64,000 nucleotides of DNA from Negativicoccus massiliensis. GTDB lineage: Bacteria > Bacillota > Negativicutes > Veillonellales > Negativicoccaceae. Position 1 is the stretch's first letter, and each line of letters starts with the position of its first letter. Below are positions 14,150 to 24,400 of this stretch, one piece after another. The notes beneath the pieces are model-generated. The model was given only the letters and a program-made list of their open reading frames with translations. It ran no database searches and was not told the DNA's origin. The stretch is taken from assembly GCA_900155405.1 (NCBI GenBank), contig LT700188.1, forward strand, positions 992,001 to 1,056,000, written 5' to 3'. The position numbers and the translations under genes are program-made.

Positions 14150-16201
14150 ATGAGTCGTTTTACCAGTTTCAGTGAGGAATTTATTCAGCAATATCCGCAT
14201 TTTCCGGCGCATATGACGCAGTTGGCGAAGTTCGTTTACTATCGCACGTATTCGCGTTGGCTGGCGAAGGAAGGGCGGCGGGAAACATGGCGGGAGACCG
14301 TCGTGCGCGCGCTCACGTATAATTGCCAAATGGCGGCGGAAAATCAGGAAGACGCGGAAGCGCTGTTTGACAATGTTTTTAACCTGCGCCAGTTTATTTC
14401 GGGACGCAGCTTGTGGATCGGCGGTTCGAGCGCGTCGGAAAGCCTGATCACGGCGAATTTCAATTGCGCTTTTACGGTGATGGACAATGTGCACGCGTTT
14501 GTTGATCTGTTTTACCTTTTGATGGTCGGCACGGGCGTGGGCTTCCGCATTTTGAAAGACGATGTGGCGAAGTTGCCGAAGTTCCGCCATGACGTTATTT
14601 TGGAAAACTTGCCGTTTGAGCCCTTGCCGTCGAATGAGCGCGTCGATCCGACGTCGATTATTTTCCGCACGGACGATATCGCGACGATTGTGGTCGGCGA
14701 TTCCAAAGAAGGCTGGGTGCAGGCGCTGCAGTTTTATCTTGATATTCACACGCGCCATGATTACCGCAAAATTAAGCGGATCCGTATCAATTACAACGGC
14801 GTGCGTCCGAAAGGCGAGCGGCTGGTGACGTTCGGCGGTACCGCGTCAGGGTATGAATCGCTGGCGACGATGTTTGAAAAAATTCATAAAGTGCTGACGA
14901 CGGAAGAATTCGCGCCCGCGCCGGTCGAAGGGCAGTTGCGCCCGATCCACGTGCTCGATATTTGCAATATCATCGGCGAAAACGTGGTGGTCGGCGGCGT
15001 ACGTCGCACGGCGGAAACGGCGATTATTTCGCCGGACGATGATGAAGTTATCGAGGCCAAAACCGATCTTACGCCGAACAAGTTCCACCGCTTCATGAGC
15101 AACAACAGCATTTATTTTACGGAAAAACCGTCGCGCGAACGCTTTCAGCAAATTTTTCACACCTTGCGCTATACGGGCGAACCGGGCTTCGTGAATGCGG
15201 CGGAGGGCAAACGCCGTCGCGCCGATTTCGAGGGCTTGAACCCCTGCTTTGAAATTTTGTTGCCACGCAATTCCGTCTGCAACCTGACGACGGTCAATAT
15301 TCTCGCCTTCGTGAAAGACGGCAAATTGTTGAAAGAGGAACTTTTGGCGGCGGAACGGTTGAGCGCGCGCGCGTGCTATCGCATGACCTGCATGAATCTC
15401 GAATTGCACAATTGGAATCAAACGCATCAGCGCGACCGTTTGCTCGGCTGCTCGATGACGGGCTGGCAGGACGCGATGAGCGCGCTCGGCTACGATCGGG
15501 AGCAGCAGATCGAATTGATGCGGGAACTGCATGACGCGGTCCGCGCGGCGGCGGATGAATACGCGGACGAGCTCGGCACGCCGCGTTCGCTCCTGGTGAC
15601 GGCGGTCAAACCGGAAGGCACGCTCTCGCTGGTGGCGGGCGGCGTCAGTCCGGGATTGCATTATTCGCACAGCGAATATTTTATTCGCCGGATTCGCGTC
15701 AACGCCAGCGACCCGCTCGCCAAGACGGCGGAGGCGCTCGGCTGGAGCGTGCATCCCGAAGTGGGGCAGGAAGAACCGAATGTGCGCACGAAAGTCATCG
15801 ATTTCCCGTGTTATTCGCCAGTCAAGCGCACGAAGTACGATGTGTCGGCGATGGAGCAACTGCAGACGTATTACGATTTCCAGAAGTACTACACGGAGCA
15901 GAACAGTTCCAATACGATTTCGATTAAAGACGACGAATGGGACGACGTTTGCCAAAACGTGTACGACCACTGGGACGAAATGCTCGCCTGCTCGTTTTTG
16001 AGCCTGTCGGATCATCACTATGAACTCGCGCCGTACGAAGCGATCACGAAGGAAGAGTACGAGGCGATGACGGCGACGATGCAGGACTTCAACCCCAATT
16101 TGCTGAATTACTACGAACAGGCGACGGGGAACGAAGGCAAGGAGTTTGAAATTTTGGACGATCGTGAAGAATGTGCGTCGGGAGTTTGCCCGATCAAATA
16201 A
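14150..16201 (+). CDS. nrdJ: Adenosylcobalamin-dependent (class II) ribonucleoside-triphosphate reductase
   Basis: The 683-residue protein resembles the monomeric class II reductase RTPR: NFNCAFTVMD (first active-site Cys near 105), a long finger loop, LNPCFEILLPRNSVCNLTTVN (thiyl-radical Cys near 364 and the second disulfide Cys near 374), VKPEGTLSLVAGG, and a C-terminal redox pair CASGVC. It converts ribonucleotides to deoxyribonucleotides using B12 radical chemistry and works with or without oxygen. AGGAG precedes ATG by 6 bases. It is slightly shorter than the ~739-residue Lactobacillus enzyme. No B12 riboswitch is seen upstream. Substrate level (tri- versus diphosphate) is inferred from family. 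Confidence 0.93.
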   Translation: MSRFTSFSEEFIQQYPHFPAHMTQLAKFVYYRTYSRWLAKEGRRETWRETVVRALTYNCQMAAENQEDAEALFDNVFNLRQFISGRSLWIGGSSASESLITANFNCAFTVMDNVHAFVDLFYLLMVGTGVGFRILKDDVAKLPKFRHDVILENLPFEPLPSNERVDPTSIIFRTDDIATIVVGDSKEGWVQALQFYLDIHTRHDYRKIKRIRINYNGVRPKGERLVTFGGTASGYESLATMFEKIHKVLTTEEFAPAPVEGQLRPIHVLDICNIIGENVVVGGVRRTAETAIISPDDDEVIEAKTDLTPNKFHRFMSNNSIYFTEKPSRERFQQIFHTLRYTGEPGFVNAAEGKRRRADFEGLNPCFEILLPRNSVCNLTTVNILAFVKDGKLLKEELLAAERLSARACYRMTCMNLELHNWNQTHQRDRLLGCSMTGWQDAMSALGYDREQQIELMRELHDAVRAAADEYADELGTPRSLLVTAVKPEGTLSLVAGGVSPGLHYSHSEYFIRRIRVNASDPLAKTAEALGWSVHPEVGQEEPNVRTKVIDFPCYSPVKRTKYDVSAMEQLQTYYDFQKYYTEQNSSNTISIKDDEWDDVCQNVYDHWDEMLACSFLSLSDHHYELAPYEAITKEEYEAMTATMQDFNPNLLNYYEQATGNEGKEFEILDDREECASGVCPIK

Positions 16202-16216
16202 AACGAGGTGCTGAGC

Positions 16217-17089
16217 ATGGAACAAGCGCCGATTTTGGTGATTTGCTATGATTTTGACCACACGCTTTCTCCGGACGACATGCAGGCCGCGGGCTACATC
16301 CAGTCCGTCGGCTTCGCCGTGGAGGATTTTTGGCGAAAGTCGCGGAAACTTGCGGAACAAAATGAAATGGATCGCAATCTCGCGTACATGTACCTGATGG
16401 CGAAGACGGCGCGCGGCAAAGTGTTGTTCACGCGCGAGCGATTGGCGGAGTACGGCGCGCAAGTGCCGTTGTATCCGGGCGTGCGCGAATGGTTCGCCAA
16501 CGTGAATGCGCTGGGCGACGCGGCGGGCGTGCAGGTGGAGCATTACATCATCTCGTCGGGATTGAAAGAAATGATCGCGGGTACGGCGATTGCGAACGAA
16601 TTCAAAGCGATTTACGCGAGCTCCTTTTTCTACGATGGAGACGGGGTGGCGGTATGGCTGGCGCAAGCGGTCAACTACACGAATAAAACGCAATTTCTGT
16701 TTCGCATTAAAAAAGGCGTGCTTGATGTCAATGACGACCGCATCAACGAATATTTTTCGAACGAAGAGATGCGCGTGCCGTTTCGCAATATCGTCTACAT
16801 CGGCGACAGCGCGACGGATATTCCGTGCATGAAACTGGTGGCGAGTTCGGGCGGTCACGCGATCGGCGTGTACGCGCCGGGCGAATCGACCGCCATGGTG
16901 GACGGGTTGCTGCGTGACGGGCGAATTCAGTACAAAGCGCCGGCGGATTATCGGCAAGGCGCGCCGCTGGAACAGCTGATCGGCGCGATTATCGCGCGGA
17001 CGGCGACGCGTGAAAAGTTGGAGCGACGGAAGGTAGCTGACCTTCATGACGCGAAAAGCCGACTCGCGAACGCAAAGCAAGGGCAATAA
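16217..17089 (+). CDS. HAD-superfamily phosphatase
   Basis: The 290-residue cytoplasmic protein starts VICYDFDHTLSPDDM, the DxD catalytic motif I of HAD hydrolases, has YIISSGLKEMI (motif II Ser) and IVYIGDSATDIPCM (motif IV). A region between motifs (ANVNALGDAAGVQVEHYI) forms a cap. It removes phosphate from an unknown small molecule. ATG 16217 has GAGGTG upstream; a GTG three codons earlier is less likely. It follows nrdJ by 15 bases and shares a terminator, so it is probably co-transcribed. The basic C-terminal tail is extra. Confidence 0.85.
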   Translation: MEQAPILVICYDFDHTLSPDDMQAAGYIQSVGFAVEDFWRKSRKLAEQNEMDRNLAYMYLMAKTARGKVLFTRERLAEYGAQVPLYPGVREWFANVNALGDAAGVQVEHYIISSGLKEMIAGTAIANEFKAIYASSFFYDGDGVAVWLAQAVNYTNKTQFLFRIKKGVLDVNDDRINEYFSNEEMRVPFRNIVYIGDSATDIPCMKLVASSGGHAIGVYAPGESTAMVDGLLRDGRIQYKAPADYRQGAPLEQLIGAIIARTATREKLERRKVADLHDAKSRLANAKQGQ

Positions 17090-17136
17090 ATTTTTCGAAA
17101 ATCAGCATCACAAAATAAAAAATAAAAAGAGGACAC

Positions 17137-17164
17137 AAAAAAACCGCCGTACGGCGGTTTTTTA
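17137..17164. terminator. Bidirectional terminator
   Basis: AAAACCGCCG/CGGCGGTTTT around GTAC with A and T runs, between convergent genes. Confidence 0.9.
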
Positions 17165-17761
17165 TTACGGTAATTCATACGGCTGATCGCCGCGCGGCGG
17201 CCCGAAGATGGCGGCCATGATGATGCCTTTTCGCCAATCATCGCGCGTTAAACGGCGTCCTTTCATGCCGAAGCGTCGCGCCGATAAGGGCGTCGCCTTC
17301 AGCGTCGCGAGCGGATTGTCGTTGCCGATCGGGAGCGACGGTTTTTTAAGATCACGTACGGAAGCGGGCGCTTGCCGCAACGGATGCCCGGCGTGGTCAT
17401 GTCCGGCATGCGCCAACGTCGCGGAGTGACCGGGTTCTTCGATCGGCATTCCCGAATGCCGTGCCGGTGTTTCCATAGGCGGTTTTTCTTTCGGCGCGCG
17501 TTCCGGTGGCGGATCTTGTTTCGGAACGGGATCGGTGACCGACGGATCGTCCGCGTCATCGGGCGGCGACGCTTCGAAAGGCGCGAACCATTCTTTTTTC
17601 ATGCGTTCGATGAATTCCTCCGGCGTGATCTCCGTCAGCGAGGAAGGGTCGAGATGATCCGTCGGCAGCGAATGATGTTGTGATTTTTTACGTCGTTTGG
17701 ATTGCAGTGAATCGACAATGACGATAGCGATAACAAGCAGGATGCCCAGTAATGACTCCAT
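17165..17761 (-). CDS. Membrane-anchored protein with proline-rich linker, unknown function
   Basis: The 198-residue protein has one N-terminal membrane helix (LLGILLVIAIVIV) followed by a basic stretch QSKRRKK, a long disordered acidic and Pro-rich region (DPVPKQDPPPERAPKEKP), a His/Gly patch (AHAGHDHAGHP) and a conserved-looking C-terminal segment LTRDDWRKGIIMAAIFGPPR. The last segment resembles short C-termini in other Negativicutes proteins but I know no function. AAAGGA precedes ATG. It lies downstream of the FloA-NfeD genes and may belong to the same unit. Confidence 0.72.
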   Translation of the reverse strand: MESLLGILLVIAIVIVDSLQSKRRKKSQHHSLPTDHLDPSSLTEITPEEFIERMKKEWFAPFEASPPDDADDPSVTDPVPKQDPPPERAPKEKPPMETPARHSGMPIEEPGHSATLAHAGHDHAGHPLRQAPASVRDLKKPSLPIGNDNPLATLKATPLSARRFGMKGRRLTRDDWRKGIIMAAIFGPPRGDQPYELP

Positions 17762-17853
17762 AGGTTGTCCTTTCCTGTGCGGTGAACTTCAGCAAAAGCA
17801 ACGAAAGCCGTTGCCGTTAAACGAATAGAAACGACATCGTCGCCTTTTTTATG

Positions 17854-17982
17854 TCAGTGGCGTTTCCGTTTTTTGCGAAACACGCGGAAGAGACCGCGGC
17901 CGAGCGTGACGTAGAGCAACACTTGCAGTAAAGTGGCGGTCGTCACCGCGATGGCGCGGATGATACTGCCGATAAAGCCCAT
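17854..17982 (-). CDS. 42-residue membrane micro-protein
   Basis: A short frame encodes MGFIGSIIRAIAVTT, a membrane helix (ATLLQVLLYVTLG), and a strongly basic tail RVFRKKRKRH. A good ribosome site GGAGG lies 8 bases before ATG. It follows the 37-residue micro-protein and floA on the same strand. I know no family. Its single helix plus basic tail suggest a peptide at the inner membrane, perhaps working with FloA. Confidence 0.6.
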   Translation of the reverse strand: MGFIGSIIRAIAVTTATLLQVLLYVTLGRGLFRVFRKKRKRH

Positions 17983-18017
17983 AAGCTTGCGCCTCCTTTA
18001 GAGATCCCGGCAAGCCG

Positions 18018-18131
18018 TCAACGACGGTTTAACCATTTGGCAATCGCGTACGCGATGCCGCAGCCGGCGATGAAATACAGCGTCAAGCGCAAAAATGATA
18101 AAAAGAACGCGGCTCGTAAAAATGCACCCAT
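18018..18131 (-). CDS. 37-residue membrane micro-protein
   Basis: The frame starts 2 bases after the floA stop codon (ATG 18131-18129; GTGAGGA upstream inside floA). It encodes MGAFLRAAFFLSFLR, a hydrophobic helix (TLYFIAGCGIAYAIA) and a basic end KWLNRR. It matches no family I recognise. Tight spacing to floA argues that it is real and co-translated. Confidence 0.58.
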   Translation of the reverse strand: MGAFLRAAFFLSFLRLTLYFIAGCGIAYAIAKWLNRR

Positions 18132-18133
18132 GA

Positions 18134-19102
18134 TTATTCCTCACTTTCCGGTTTGGCAATCGCCTCACGCATTTCCGTGTCGGCGTTAATATTTTGTAAA
18201 CGATAGTAATCCATGACGCCCAATTTGCCCGACTTAAGCGCTTCCGCGAACGCGATCGGCACTTCCGCCTGTGCGCGGACCACTTCGGCCTGCATTTCCT
18301 GCGTTTGAGCGCGCATTTCCTGCTCTTTGGCGACCGCCATCGCGCGGCGTTCTTCGGCGCGCGCCTGGGCGATGCGTTTGTCGGCTTCCGCCTGGTCGGT
18401 TTGCAGTTCCGCGCCGATGTTGCGTCCGACATCGACGTCAGCGATATCAATGGACAAAATTTCAAAGGCCGTGCCGGCATCCAAACCTTTTTCCAACACG
18501 GTGCGAGAAATGTGGTCGGGATTTTCCAAGACGTCGGTGTGACGTTCGGACGATCCGACGGTCGTGACAATGCCTTCGCCGACACGGGCGATGATTGTCG
18601 CTTCGCCGGCGCCGCCGACCAAGCGGTCGATGTTGGCGCGAACGGTGACGCGCGCCCGCACGCGCAATTCGATACCGTTTTTCGCCATCGCGGAGATGAT
18701 CGGCGTTTCAATAACTTTCGGGTTAACGCTCATTTGCACCGCTTCGAGCACGTTGCGTCCGGCGAGATCAATCGCGGCGGAGCGCTCGAAGGTCAGCGGA
18801 ATCGAAGCGCGGTGCGCGGCGATCAGCGCGTCGACGACGCGGTCGACATCACCGCCGGCGAGGTAGTGCGCTTCCAGCTGATTGACGTTGACCTCGAGGC
18901 CTGCTTTCGAGCCCTTGACGAGCGGCAACACGATCACGCGCGGCGGCACGCGACGTAAGCGCATCCCGATAAGATCAAAGATGCTGATATGAACGCCGGC
19001 CGCCAATGCGGAAATCCACAACCCAATCGGCACGAAATGCTGCAAAATCAGGATAAAAAAGACAATCAGCACAATGGTGAAGCCGGGAAAAATAAAGTCC
19101 AT
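18134..19102 (-). CDS. floA: Flotillin-like protein FloA
   Basis: The 322-residue protein has an N-terminal membrane hairpin ([18 protein letters not shown]), an SPFH-like domain ([18 protein letters not shown], ...), and a C-terminal coiled coil rich in Ala/Glu ([40 protein letters not shown]). This matches FloA (YqfA), which oligomerises at the membrane and organises functional microdomains and membrane fluidity. It follows nfeD with a 9-base gap, the usual FloA-NfeD pairing. AGGAGG precedes ATG. Length is standard. Confidence 0.94.
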   Translation of the reverse strand: MDFIFPGFTIVLIVFFILILQHFVPIGLWISALAAGVHISIFDLIGMRLRRVPPRVIVLPLVKGSKAGLEVNVNQLEAHYLAGGDVDRVVDALIAAHRASIPLTFERSAAIDLAGRNVLEAVQMSVNPKVIETPIISAMAKNGIELRVRARVTVRANIDRLVGGAGEATIIARVGEGIVTTVGSSERHTDVLENPDHISRTVLEKGLDAGTAFEILSIDIADVDVGRNIGAELQTDQAEADKRIAQARAEERRAMAVAKEQEMRAQTQEMQAEVVRAQAEVPIAFAEALKSGKLGVMDYYRLQNINADTEMREAIAKPESEE

Positions 19103-19111
19103 ATTTCCTCC

Positions 19112-20416
19112 TTATAACTCGTTTTCGCTGTCGGAACGCGCGGCAACGATGATACGATTACCGATGACGCGACGCACAATGATCGGCGTGCCGCGCGGGA
19201 TGAATTCGCCCTGCGTCACGACATCATAAGGACGACCGTCGATTTTGGCCGTGCCTGCCGGTCGTAACGGCGTGGCGGTTATGCCGGCGTGTCCGCTAAG
19301 AAAAGTATAGTCGTCATTGCTGGTGTAACCCGACGCGCTGTCGCTCCGTTGCGAAAGCGTCAGACGCCGCCAGAGTCGACCTGTTGTCAGATGTTTGGCC
19401 AGGTGCCAGAACACGATGATCGAGAGCACCAGCCCGCCGGCGATGATATACAGCGCCGAGCTGCTGCCGCCGAGCAACAGGAACAGACCGCCGATGCATA
19501 AAGCGATCCCCGCCGCCGTGACAAAACCGGTCATGGCGAAGAAGATATCGGCCAAGATGATGAGCACGCCGCCCGCGAGCATGAGCGCGGCCAAAAGCGA
19601 CGGATTGCCGGTTTGCCATTGCCCGAAAAAGAGCAGGGCCGTTGCCACGAAAGCGACTAGGCCGCCGCCGGAAAAGCCGGCGGTTTTAATTTCCGCGAAT
19701 AATGAAACGAAAATAATCGCGATTAAAATGGTTTGCAACAAGGGCGACGCGAGCCAGCCGACAAGCGTGTCGGACCACTCGGGCGCGACGGTAATGAGGC
19801 GGGCGTTTTGCCAGCCGTAATGCGCGAGCAATGAGGACAGATCTTCCGCTGACGCCTGCGCGAGACCTGCGGCCTGCGCCTGTTGTTCCGTCAGCGAAAG
19901 AATCGTGCCCGACGCGGCGTAAGGCGGATAGCCGAGCGTTTTATCGACCATCGCCGCGGCGAGTTCCGGAGAACGGTTGCGCCGTTCCGCTGTCGCGGCG
20001 AATTCACCGCGCACGGCCGCAATCGTTTTTTCGGTGGCGGGAATCGGTTCCGCCGCACCGATGGAACTGCCCGGCGCCATTACGAGATCCTGTCCGGCGA
20101 GCGCCAGGAGTGCGCCGGCGGACCAGGCGCGCGGATGCACGTAGACGACCACCCGCTGCGGTGAAGAAAGAATTTCATCACGCATCGCGGTGGCATGCGT
20201 CAAGACGCCACCGAAACTGTCCAAATCAAGTACCACCGGCGCGTTTTCCTGCTGCGCCGTCGCAAGCGACCGATGGAGTTGCGCTGCAGTTTGGGCGTTG
20301 ATTTCACCGTGGATCGGTACCAACACCACATTTTGCGCAAAAGCGGTCAGCGCCAAACAGCAAAAAAGGCAGAGCAACTGAAGGACGCGCCAATCGAACC
20401 GAGGACGCGGCATCAT
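19112..20416 (-). CDS. NfeD-like membrane serine protease
   Basis: The 434-residue protein has a signal peptide, an extracytoplasmic ClpP-class serine protease domain (VPIHGEINAQTAAQLHRSL, LDLDSFGGVLTHATAMRDEI, WSAGALLALAGQDLVMAPGS with the Ser in SAG), four or five membrane helices, and a C-terminal OB-fold NfeD domain (GTAKIDGRPYDVV, GTPIIVRRVIGNRIIV). Long NfeD proteins pair with stomatin or flotillin partners and cleave them or their complexes. It lies directly upstream of floA and overlaps the preceding gene by 4 bases (ATGA). Confidence 0.9.
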   Translation of the reverse strand: MMPRPRFDWRVLQLLCLFCCLALTAFAQNVVLVPIHGEINAQTAAQLHRSLATAQQENAPVVLDLDSFGGVLTHATAMRDEILSSPQRVVVYVHPRAWSAGALLALAGQDLVMAPGSSIGAAEPIPATEKTIAAVRGEFAATAERRNRSPELAAAMVDKTLGYPPYAASGTILSLTEQQAQAAGLAQASAEDLSSLLAHYGWQNARLITVAPEWSDTLVGWLASPLLQTILIAIIFVSLFAEIKTAGFSGGGLVAFVATALLFFGQWQTGNPSLLAALMLAGGVLIILADIFFAMTGFVTAAGIALCIGGLFLLLGGSSSALYIIAGGLVLSIIVFWHLAKHLTTGRLWRRLTLSQRSDSASGYTSNDDYTFLSGHAGITATPLRPAGTAKIDGRPYDVVTQGEFIPRGTPIIVRRVIGNRIIVAARSDSENEL

Positions 20417-20856
20417 GACGCGCCTTGTATTTGTGCGGCGTATTTATCGCCTTTCGCTTCGGCGTGAAAATAATTCATCAGCGCCTGCGCGCGCTCGATG
20501 GTGAGATGGGCGTAGCACGCGTATTCGAGCAGCGGATTACCGCGCTCCTTGCGCTTTTGCGCCATATACGCGCGGCGTTCGTCCAACGTCATGTCGGCGA
20601 CATATTCCAGATCCTTTTGCCGACGTTCGTAACGAAATTCCATATACTTTTGGGTAGCGTTCGCTTCCTCGCGAGTCATCACGCCGGCGCGCACGGCATC
20701 GTCCAAATAGTAACGGATCGCTTGCGGATGGTGCGGTGAAAGTTCGCGCACGGCCGGCGGCATCGCCTGCGGTACGGGCGGCGGCGGAGCCGCGATGGTG
20801 GCGGTGATTCCCAGCAGACACGCGCTGCAAAGAAGAGCGCTGATTCGTTTTATCAT
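20413..20856 (-). CDS. Exported protein, unknown function, first gene of floA operon
   Basis: The 147-residue protein has a signal peptide (MIKRISALLCSACLLGITAT, then AAP) and a Pro-rich start followed by an amphipathic helical region (DAVRAGVMTREEANATQKYM, RYERRQKDLEYVADM, LTIERAQALMNYFHAEAKGD). This resembles small periplasmic helical proteins of the Spy/DUF2680 style, but I cannot name a family. AAAGGAG precedes ATG. Its stop overlaps the nfeD start, implying coupled expression. Confidence 0.72.
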   Translation of the reverse strand: MIKRISALLCSACLLGITATIAAPPPPVPQAMPPAVRELSPHHPQAIRYYLDDAVRAGVMTREEANATQKYMEFRYERRQKDLEYVADMTLDERRAYMAQKRKERGNPLLEYACYAHLTIERAQALMNYFHAEAKGDKYAAQIQGAS

Positions 20857-20959
20857 AGTATCTCCTTTCTAAAGCGGAAAAATAACATTTATATCTTGAA
20901 TATACCTGACGGAAAAAGCAGTGTCAAACGCGCGGCAAGTGACGGATCACATATTGCCC

Positions 20960-20988
20960 TTGCCCGTCGGGAGGGAGTTCGTTACAAT
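20960..20988 (+). promoter_or_regulatory. Promoter of PH-like/cobN transcript
   Basis: TTGCCC (20960-20965), 17-base spacer, TACAAT (20983-20988), 16 bases before the start of the next gene. Confidence 0.6.
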
Positions 20989-21004
20989 AATATAAGGAGG
21001 CTGT

Positions 21005-21466
21005 ATGCAGGAACGAAAATCATTAACGAAAATTACTTTGGAGACATCCGTGCGTGCGGCGGCTCCGTTCCAACTCATTTATACGGCGATGGGCATTGTT
21101 TTCGGCATGCAAATGGTGATGACGCCGCGTTCCCTTTTACAGGGAGAATACGCCCTGGCCGTTTTAGTTTGCGTTTGGTTGATTCATAGCGCCAAGCGCG
21201 TGCTTGTCGTGCTCGATGCCGAGACGATGGAAGTCACGTTGCGGCCGACGACGCTCCGCGGCTTGCTTGGAGAAACGTTCGGCAAAAAAAGGACCGTCAC
21301 GGTGGAATACCGATCGGTTGTCGGCGTGTCGGAGACATGGCGCGAATTATATGTAGTCAATCGCAATGGCGGTATGAGCGTAATACCGGTCACGTGGCAT
21401 GAACTTTCCGCCCATGATCGCGGTGTGATTTTACGTCGCTTTCAGGAAGCGAAACAGGAAAGTTAA
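21005..21466 (+). CDS. Small membrane protein, unknown function
   Basis: The 153-residue protein has two membrane helices (FQLIYTAMGIVFGMQMVM and ALAVLVCVWLIHSA) and then a beta-rich cytoplasmic domain with VLDAETMEVTLRPTTLRGLL, VTVEYRSVVGVSETWRELYV and PVTWHELSAHDRGVIL. The layout resembles bacterial PH-like (YcxB/YdbT style) proteins. AAGGAGG lies 4 bases before ATG. The cobN-like gene follows after 25 bases, so they are probably co-transcribed. Confidence 0.7.
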   Translation: MQERKSLTKITLETSVRAAAPFQLIYTAMGIVFGMQMVMTPRSLLQGEYALAVLVCVWLIHSAKRVLVVLDAETMEVTLRPTTLRGLLGETFGKKRTVTVEYRSVVGVSETWRELYVVNRNGGMSVIPVTWHELSAHDRGVILRRFQEAKQES

Positions 21467-21491
21467 CGGCTAGAAATATAAAGGAGAAACT

Positions 21492-24400
21492 ATGAAACGA
21501 GTTTATTGGCTGACCAATATCGACAGTCAGGCTGACCACGTCGCGCGGGCATTGCGCTCGTTGCGCGAAAAAAATGAAACGATTCCGGCCGAGGTTATTT
21601 CGGTCAAAAACGGTGACGTGACGGATTTCACTCCGCCCTCATTTCAAGACGCGGCGCTGGTCGTGGTGTCGTTCATGGGCGGTCAGACGCTGGTGGAAGA
21701 AGCGCTGAACGCGCTGAATGAGTATCCCGATGTGCCGTACCTGGTGCTGGCGCACGGACCGAACCCCGCCCGTCCGCGCGGCGTGGAGCCGGAAACGATC
21801 GAACAAGTGACGCGGTATCTCGCGTACAGCGGTTTGCGCAATATCGAAAACCTCTGGCGCTATCTCGCGAACACCTTTTTGCATATCGGCAAAGGCGCGA
21901 CGGCGGAACCGGAACAACTGCGCACGGACGGATTATACTATCCCGGTGAAGAGCCGTACGGAACGCTTGCGGAATTCGCCGCGGCGCATCTCGATCCGGA
22001 TAAATATACGGTCGGGTTTTTCTTCTTGCGCGATGATTGGCTTTGGGGCAATTTGCGTTTTTACAATGCGCTGATCGCGGAAATCGAATGCGCCGGCATG
22101 AACGCGTTGCCGCTTTTCACGCATTGGGGCAGCGGCGCGAGTCAGGAACGCACGCTCGAAACCTGCGTGCAGGAATATTTTTATGACGCCGACGGCAAGG
22201 TCGTGCCCGATGTGATCATCAATAATCACCGCATGTCGTTGCGACTGGGACGCTCGAACGATCCGAAATTTTTGGAAAAACTCGGCGTGCCGACATTGCA
22301 GGCGTACCATTCCAAACAGGATGAGGCGACCTGGCGCGCCAATCCCGCCGGTTTGACGCCGACGGAAATCTCGGCGACGGTGGCGATGATCGAAACCGAC
22401 GGCATCTTGCACGGGCCGGTCGCGTCGCATCGCGAGGTCGAGCCGGGCGGTGAACCGCAACGCGAACCCTGGGCGTACGGTTTGGAACTTTTGGTACGCA
22501 AGGCGAAACGCTGGGCGACGCTGCGGCACAAACCGAACGCGGAGAAAAAAGTGGCGATCGTGTTGCACAATTATCCCGCGAATAATACCAATATCGGTTG
22601 CGCGGCGGATCTCGACTCGGGGGCGAGTCTGTTCCGTATTTTGCAGGCCATGCAAAAAGACGGTTACGATGTCGGCGCGTTGCCGGACACGGCGGCGGAG
22701 CTTTGGGAAGAAGTGCTCGCGCACATGACTAACGACCGTCGTTATCTGAGCGAAACGATGCAACGCGACGCGACGAAAATCGCGGGCAGCGATGTTATCA
22801 AGTATGAAAAAACATTGCCCGCAAGCGTTGTCCAAAAGATGAATGAGACATGGGGGAACGCGCCGGGCGACGCCTTTGTCAACAATGACGAAGAGCTTTT
22901 GCTGCCGGGCTTACGGCGCGGCAATATTTACATCGCTTTGCAACCGCCGCGCGGCTTCGGTGAAGATCCGTCGGCGATCATTCACAGCCCGACGCTTGCG
23001 CCGACGCATCATTACTTGGCGTACTACCATTACTTGCGCGACGTGTTCGGCGCGGACGCGTTCGTTCACCTCGGCACGCACGGCTCGCAGGAATGGCTGC
23101 CCGGCAAACAAATGGGTCTGTCGGATGAATGTTACTCGCAAATTACGATGGACGACATGCCGAATATTTATCCCTATTTAACGACGATTATCGGCGAAGG
23201 CATCCAGGCCAAGCGACGCGGTCAGGCGGCGTTGATCGGCTACCTGCCCGCGCCGACGGCGCAAGGCGGTCTGTACGGCGACTGGGAAGCGCTGGCGCCT
23301 CTTTTGGATGAATATCGGCATTACAAAATCTACGAACCGAAACACACGGAAAGCGTGGTCGCGGATATCGCGGCCTTGGTGGAAAAACTGGGCATGACCG
23401 AAATGTTCGGCACGCCGACGGCGGACACTCAGGAAGAATACATGCTTAAAGTACACAATTTCCTGGATGATATGGAAAGCAGTGAAACCCATACCGGTCT
23501 GCATATTCTGGGAGAAGTGCCGACAGGGGATGAATTATACGCGCTCGTGCGTAAGCTCGTCATGGTGGCGCACGGCGATGTGCCGTCACTCGTCGACGCG
23601 CTCGCGGAAGCGCTTGATATTTCCTACGCGGAAATCGCGCAAAAACCGCTCGCCACGCCGGAGGAAATCGCGCAAAAACGTGACATCGACCGCAAAGCGG
23701 AGGAGCTTTTACAGGCGCTCGCCGCGCGTGACTGGCAGGCGGATACCTGGCAGGATCTCGTCGCGGATACGCCGCAATCGCCCGCGTTGGACGCGGTGCT
23801 GGCGTTGATCACCGAATCGATTTTGCCGAAAATTCAAGACGTCGGCGCGGAATTGACGAATCTTGTCGCCGCGCTGTCCGGCGTGATGGTGCCGGCGGGG
23901 CCGGGCGGATCGGCCGCGTCGGGCAATTTGGAAGTGTTGCCGACCGGCCGCAATTTCTACGGCATCGACCCGACGAAAATGCCTTCGGCGACCGCTTGGA
24001 AATTGGGCACGGCGCTGGGCGACGCGCTCTTGGAACAATACGTGGCGGAAGAAGGCAAGTATCCCGAACAGGTCGGCATCATCGTTTGGGCCGGCCCGAA
24101 CTTGCGCAGCAACGGGCAGTGCATCGCGGAAATTTTATATTTACTCGGGGTTAAACCGGTTTGGCGGGCGGAAACGGGACGCGTGGAACGGCTCGAAGTG
24201 CTTCCGCTTAACGAACTCGGTCGCCCGCGTATCGATGTGACCGCGCGTATCAGCGGCCTGGTGCGCGATTCGTTGCCACAGGCGGTCGCGCTTATCAATC
24301 AGGCGGTCGCGTTGGTCGCGGATCTGGACGAACCGACGAATATCAATTTTGTTAAAAAACATATCGAAGCGGACGCGGCGGAACTGGCGGCGGCCGGTAC

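Noticed and set aside
14846-17086. A 746-codon open frame on the minus strand
   Set aside because: It lies antisense to the class II reductase and HAD genes, has an Arg/His-rich composition typical of a shadow frame in this codon usage, and no ribosome site or domain.
20861-21004. Cobalamin riboswitch upstream of the cobN transcript
   Set aside because: Too short and without a B12-box; only a simple promoter is visible.
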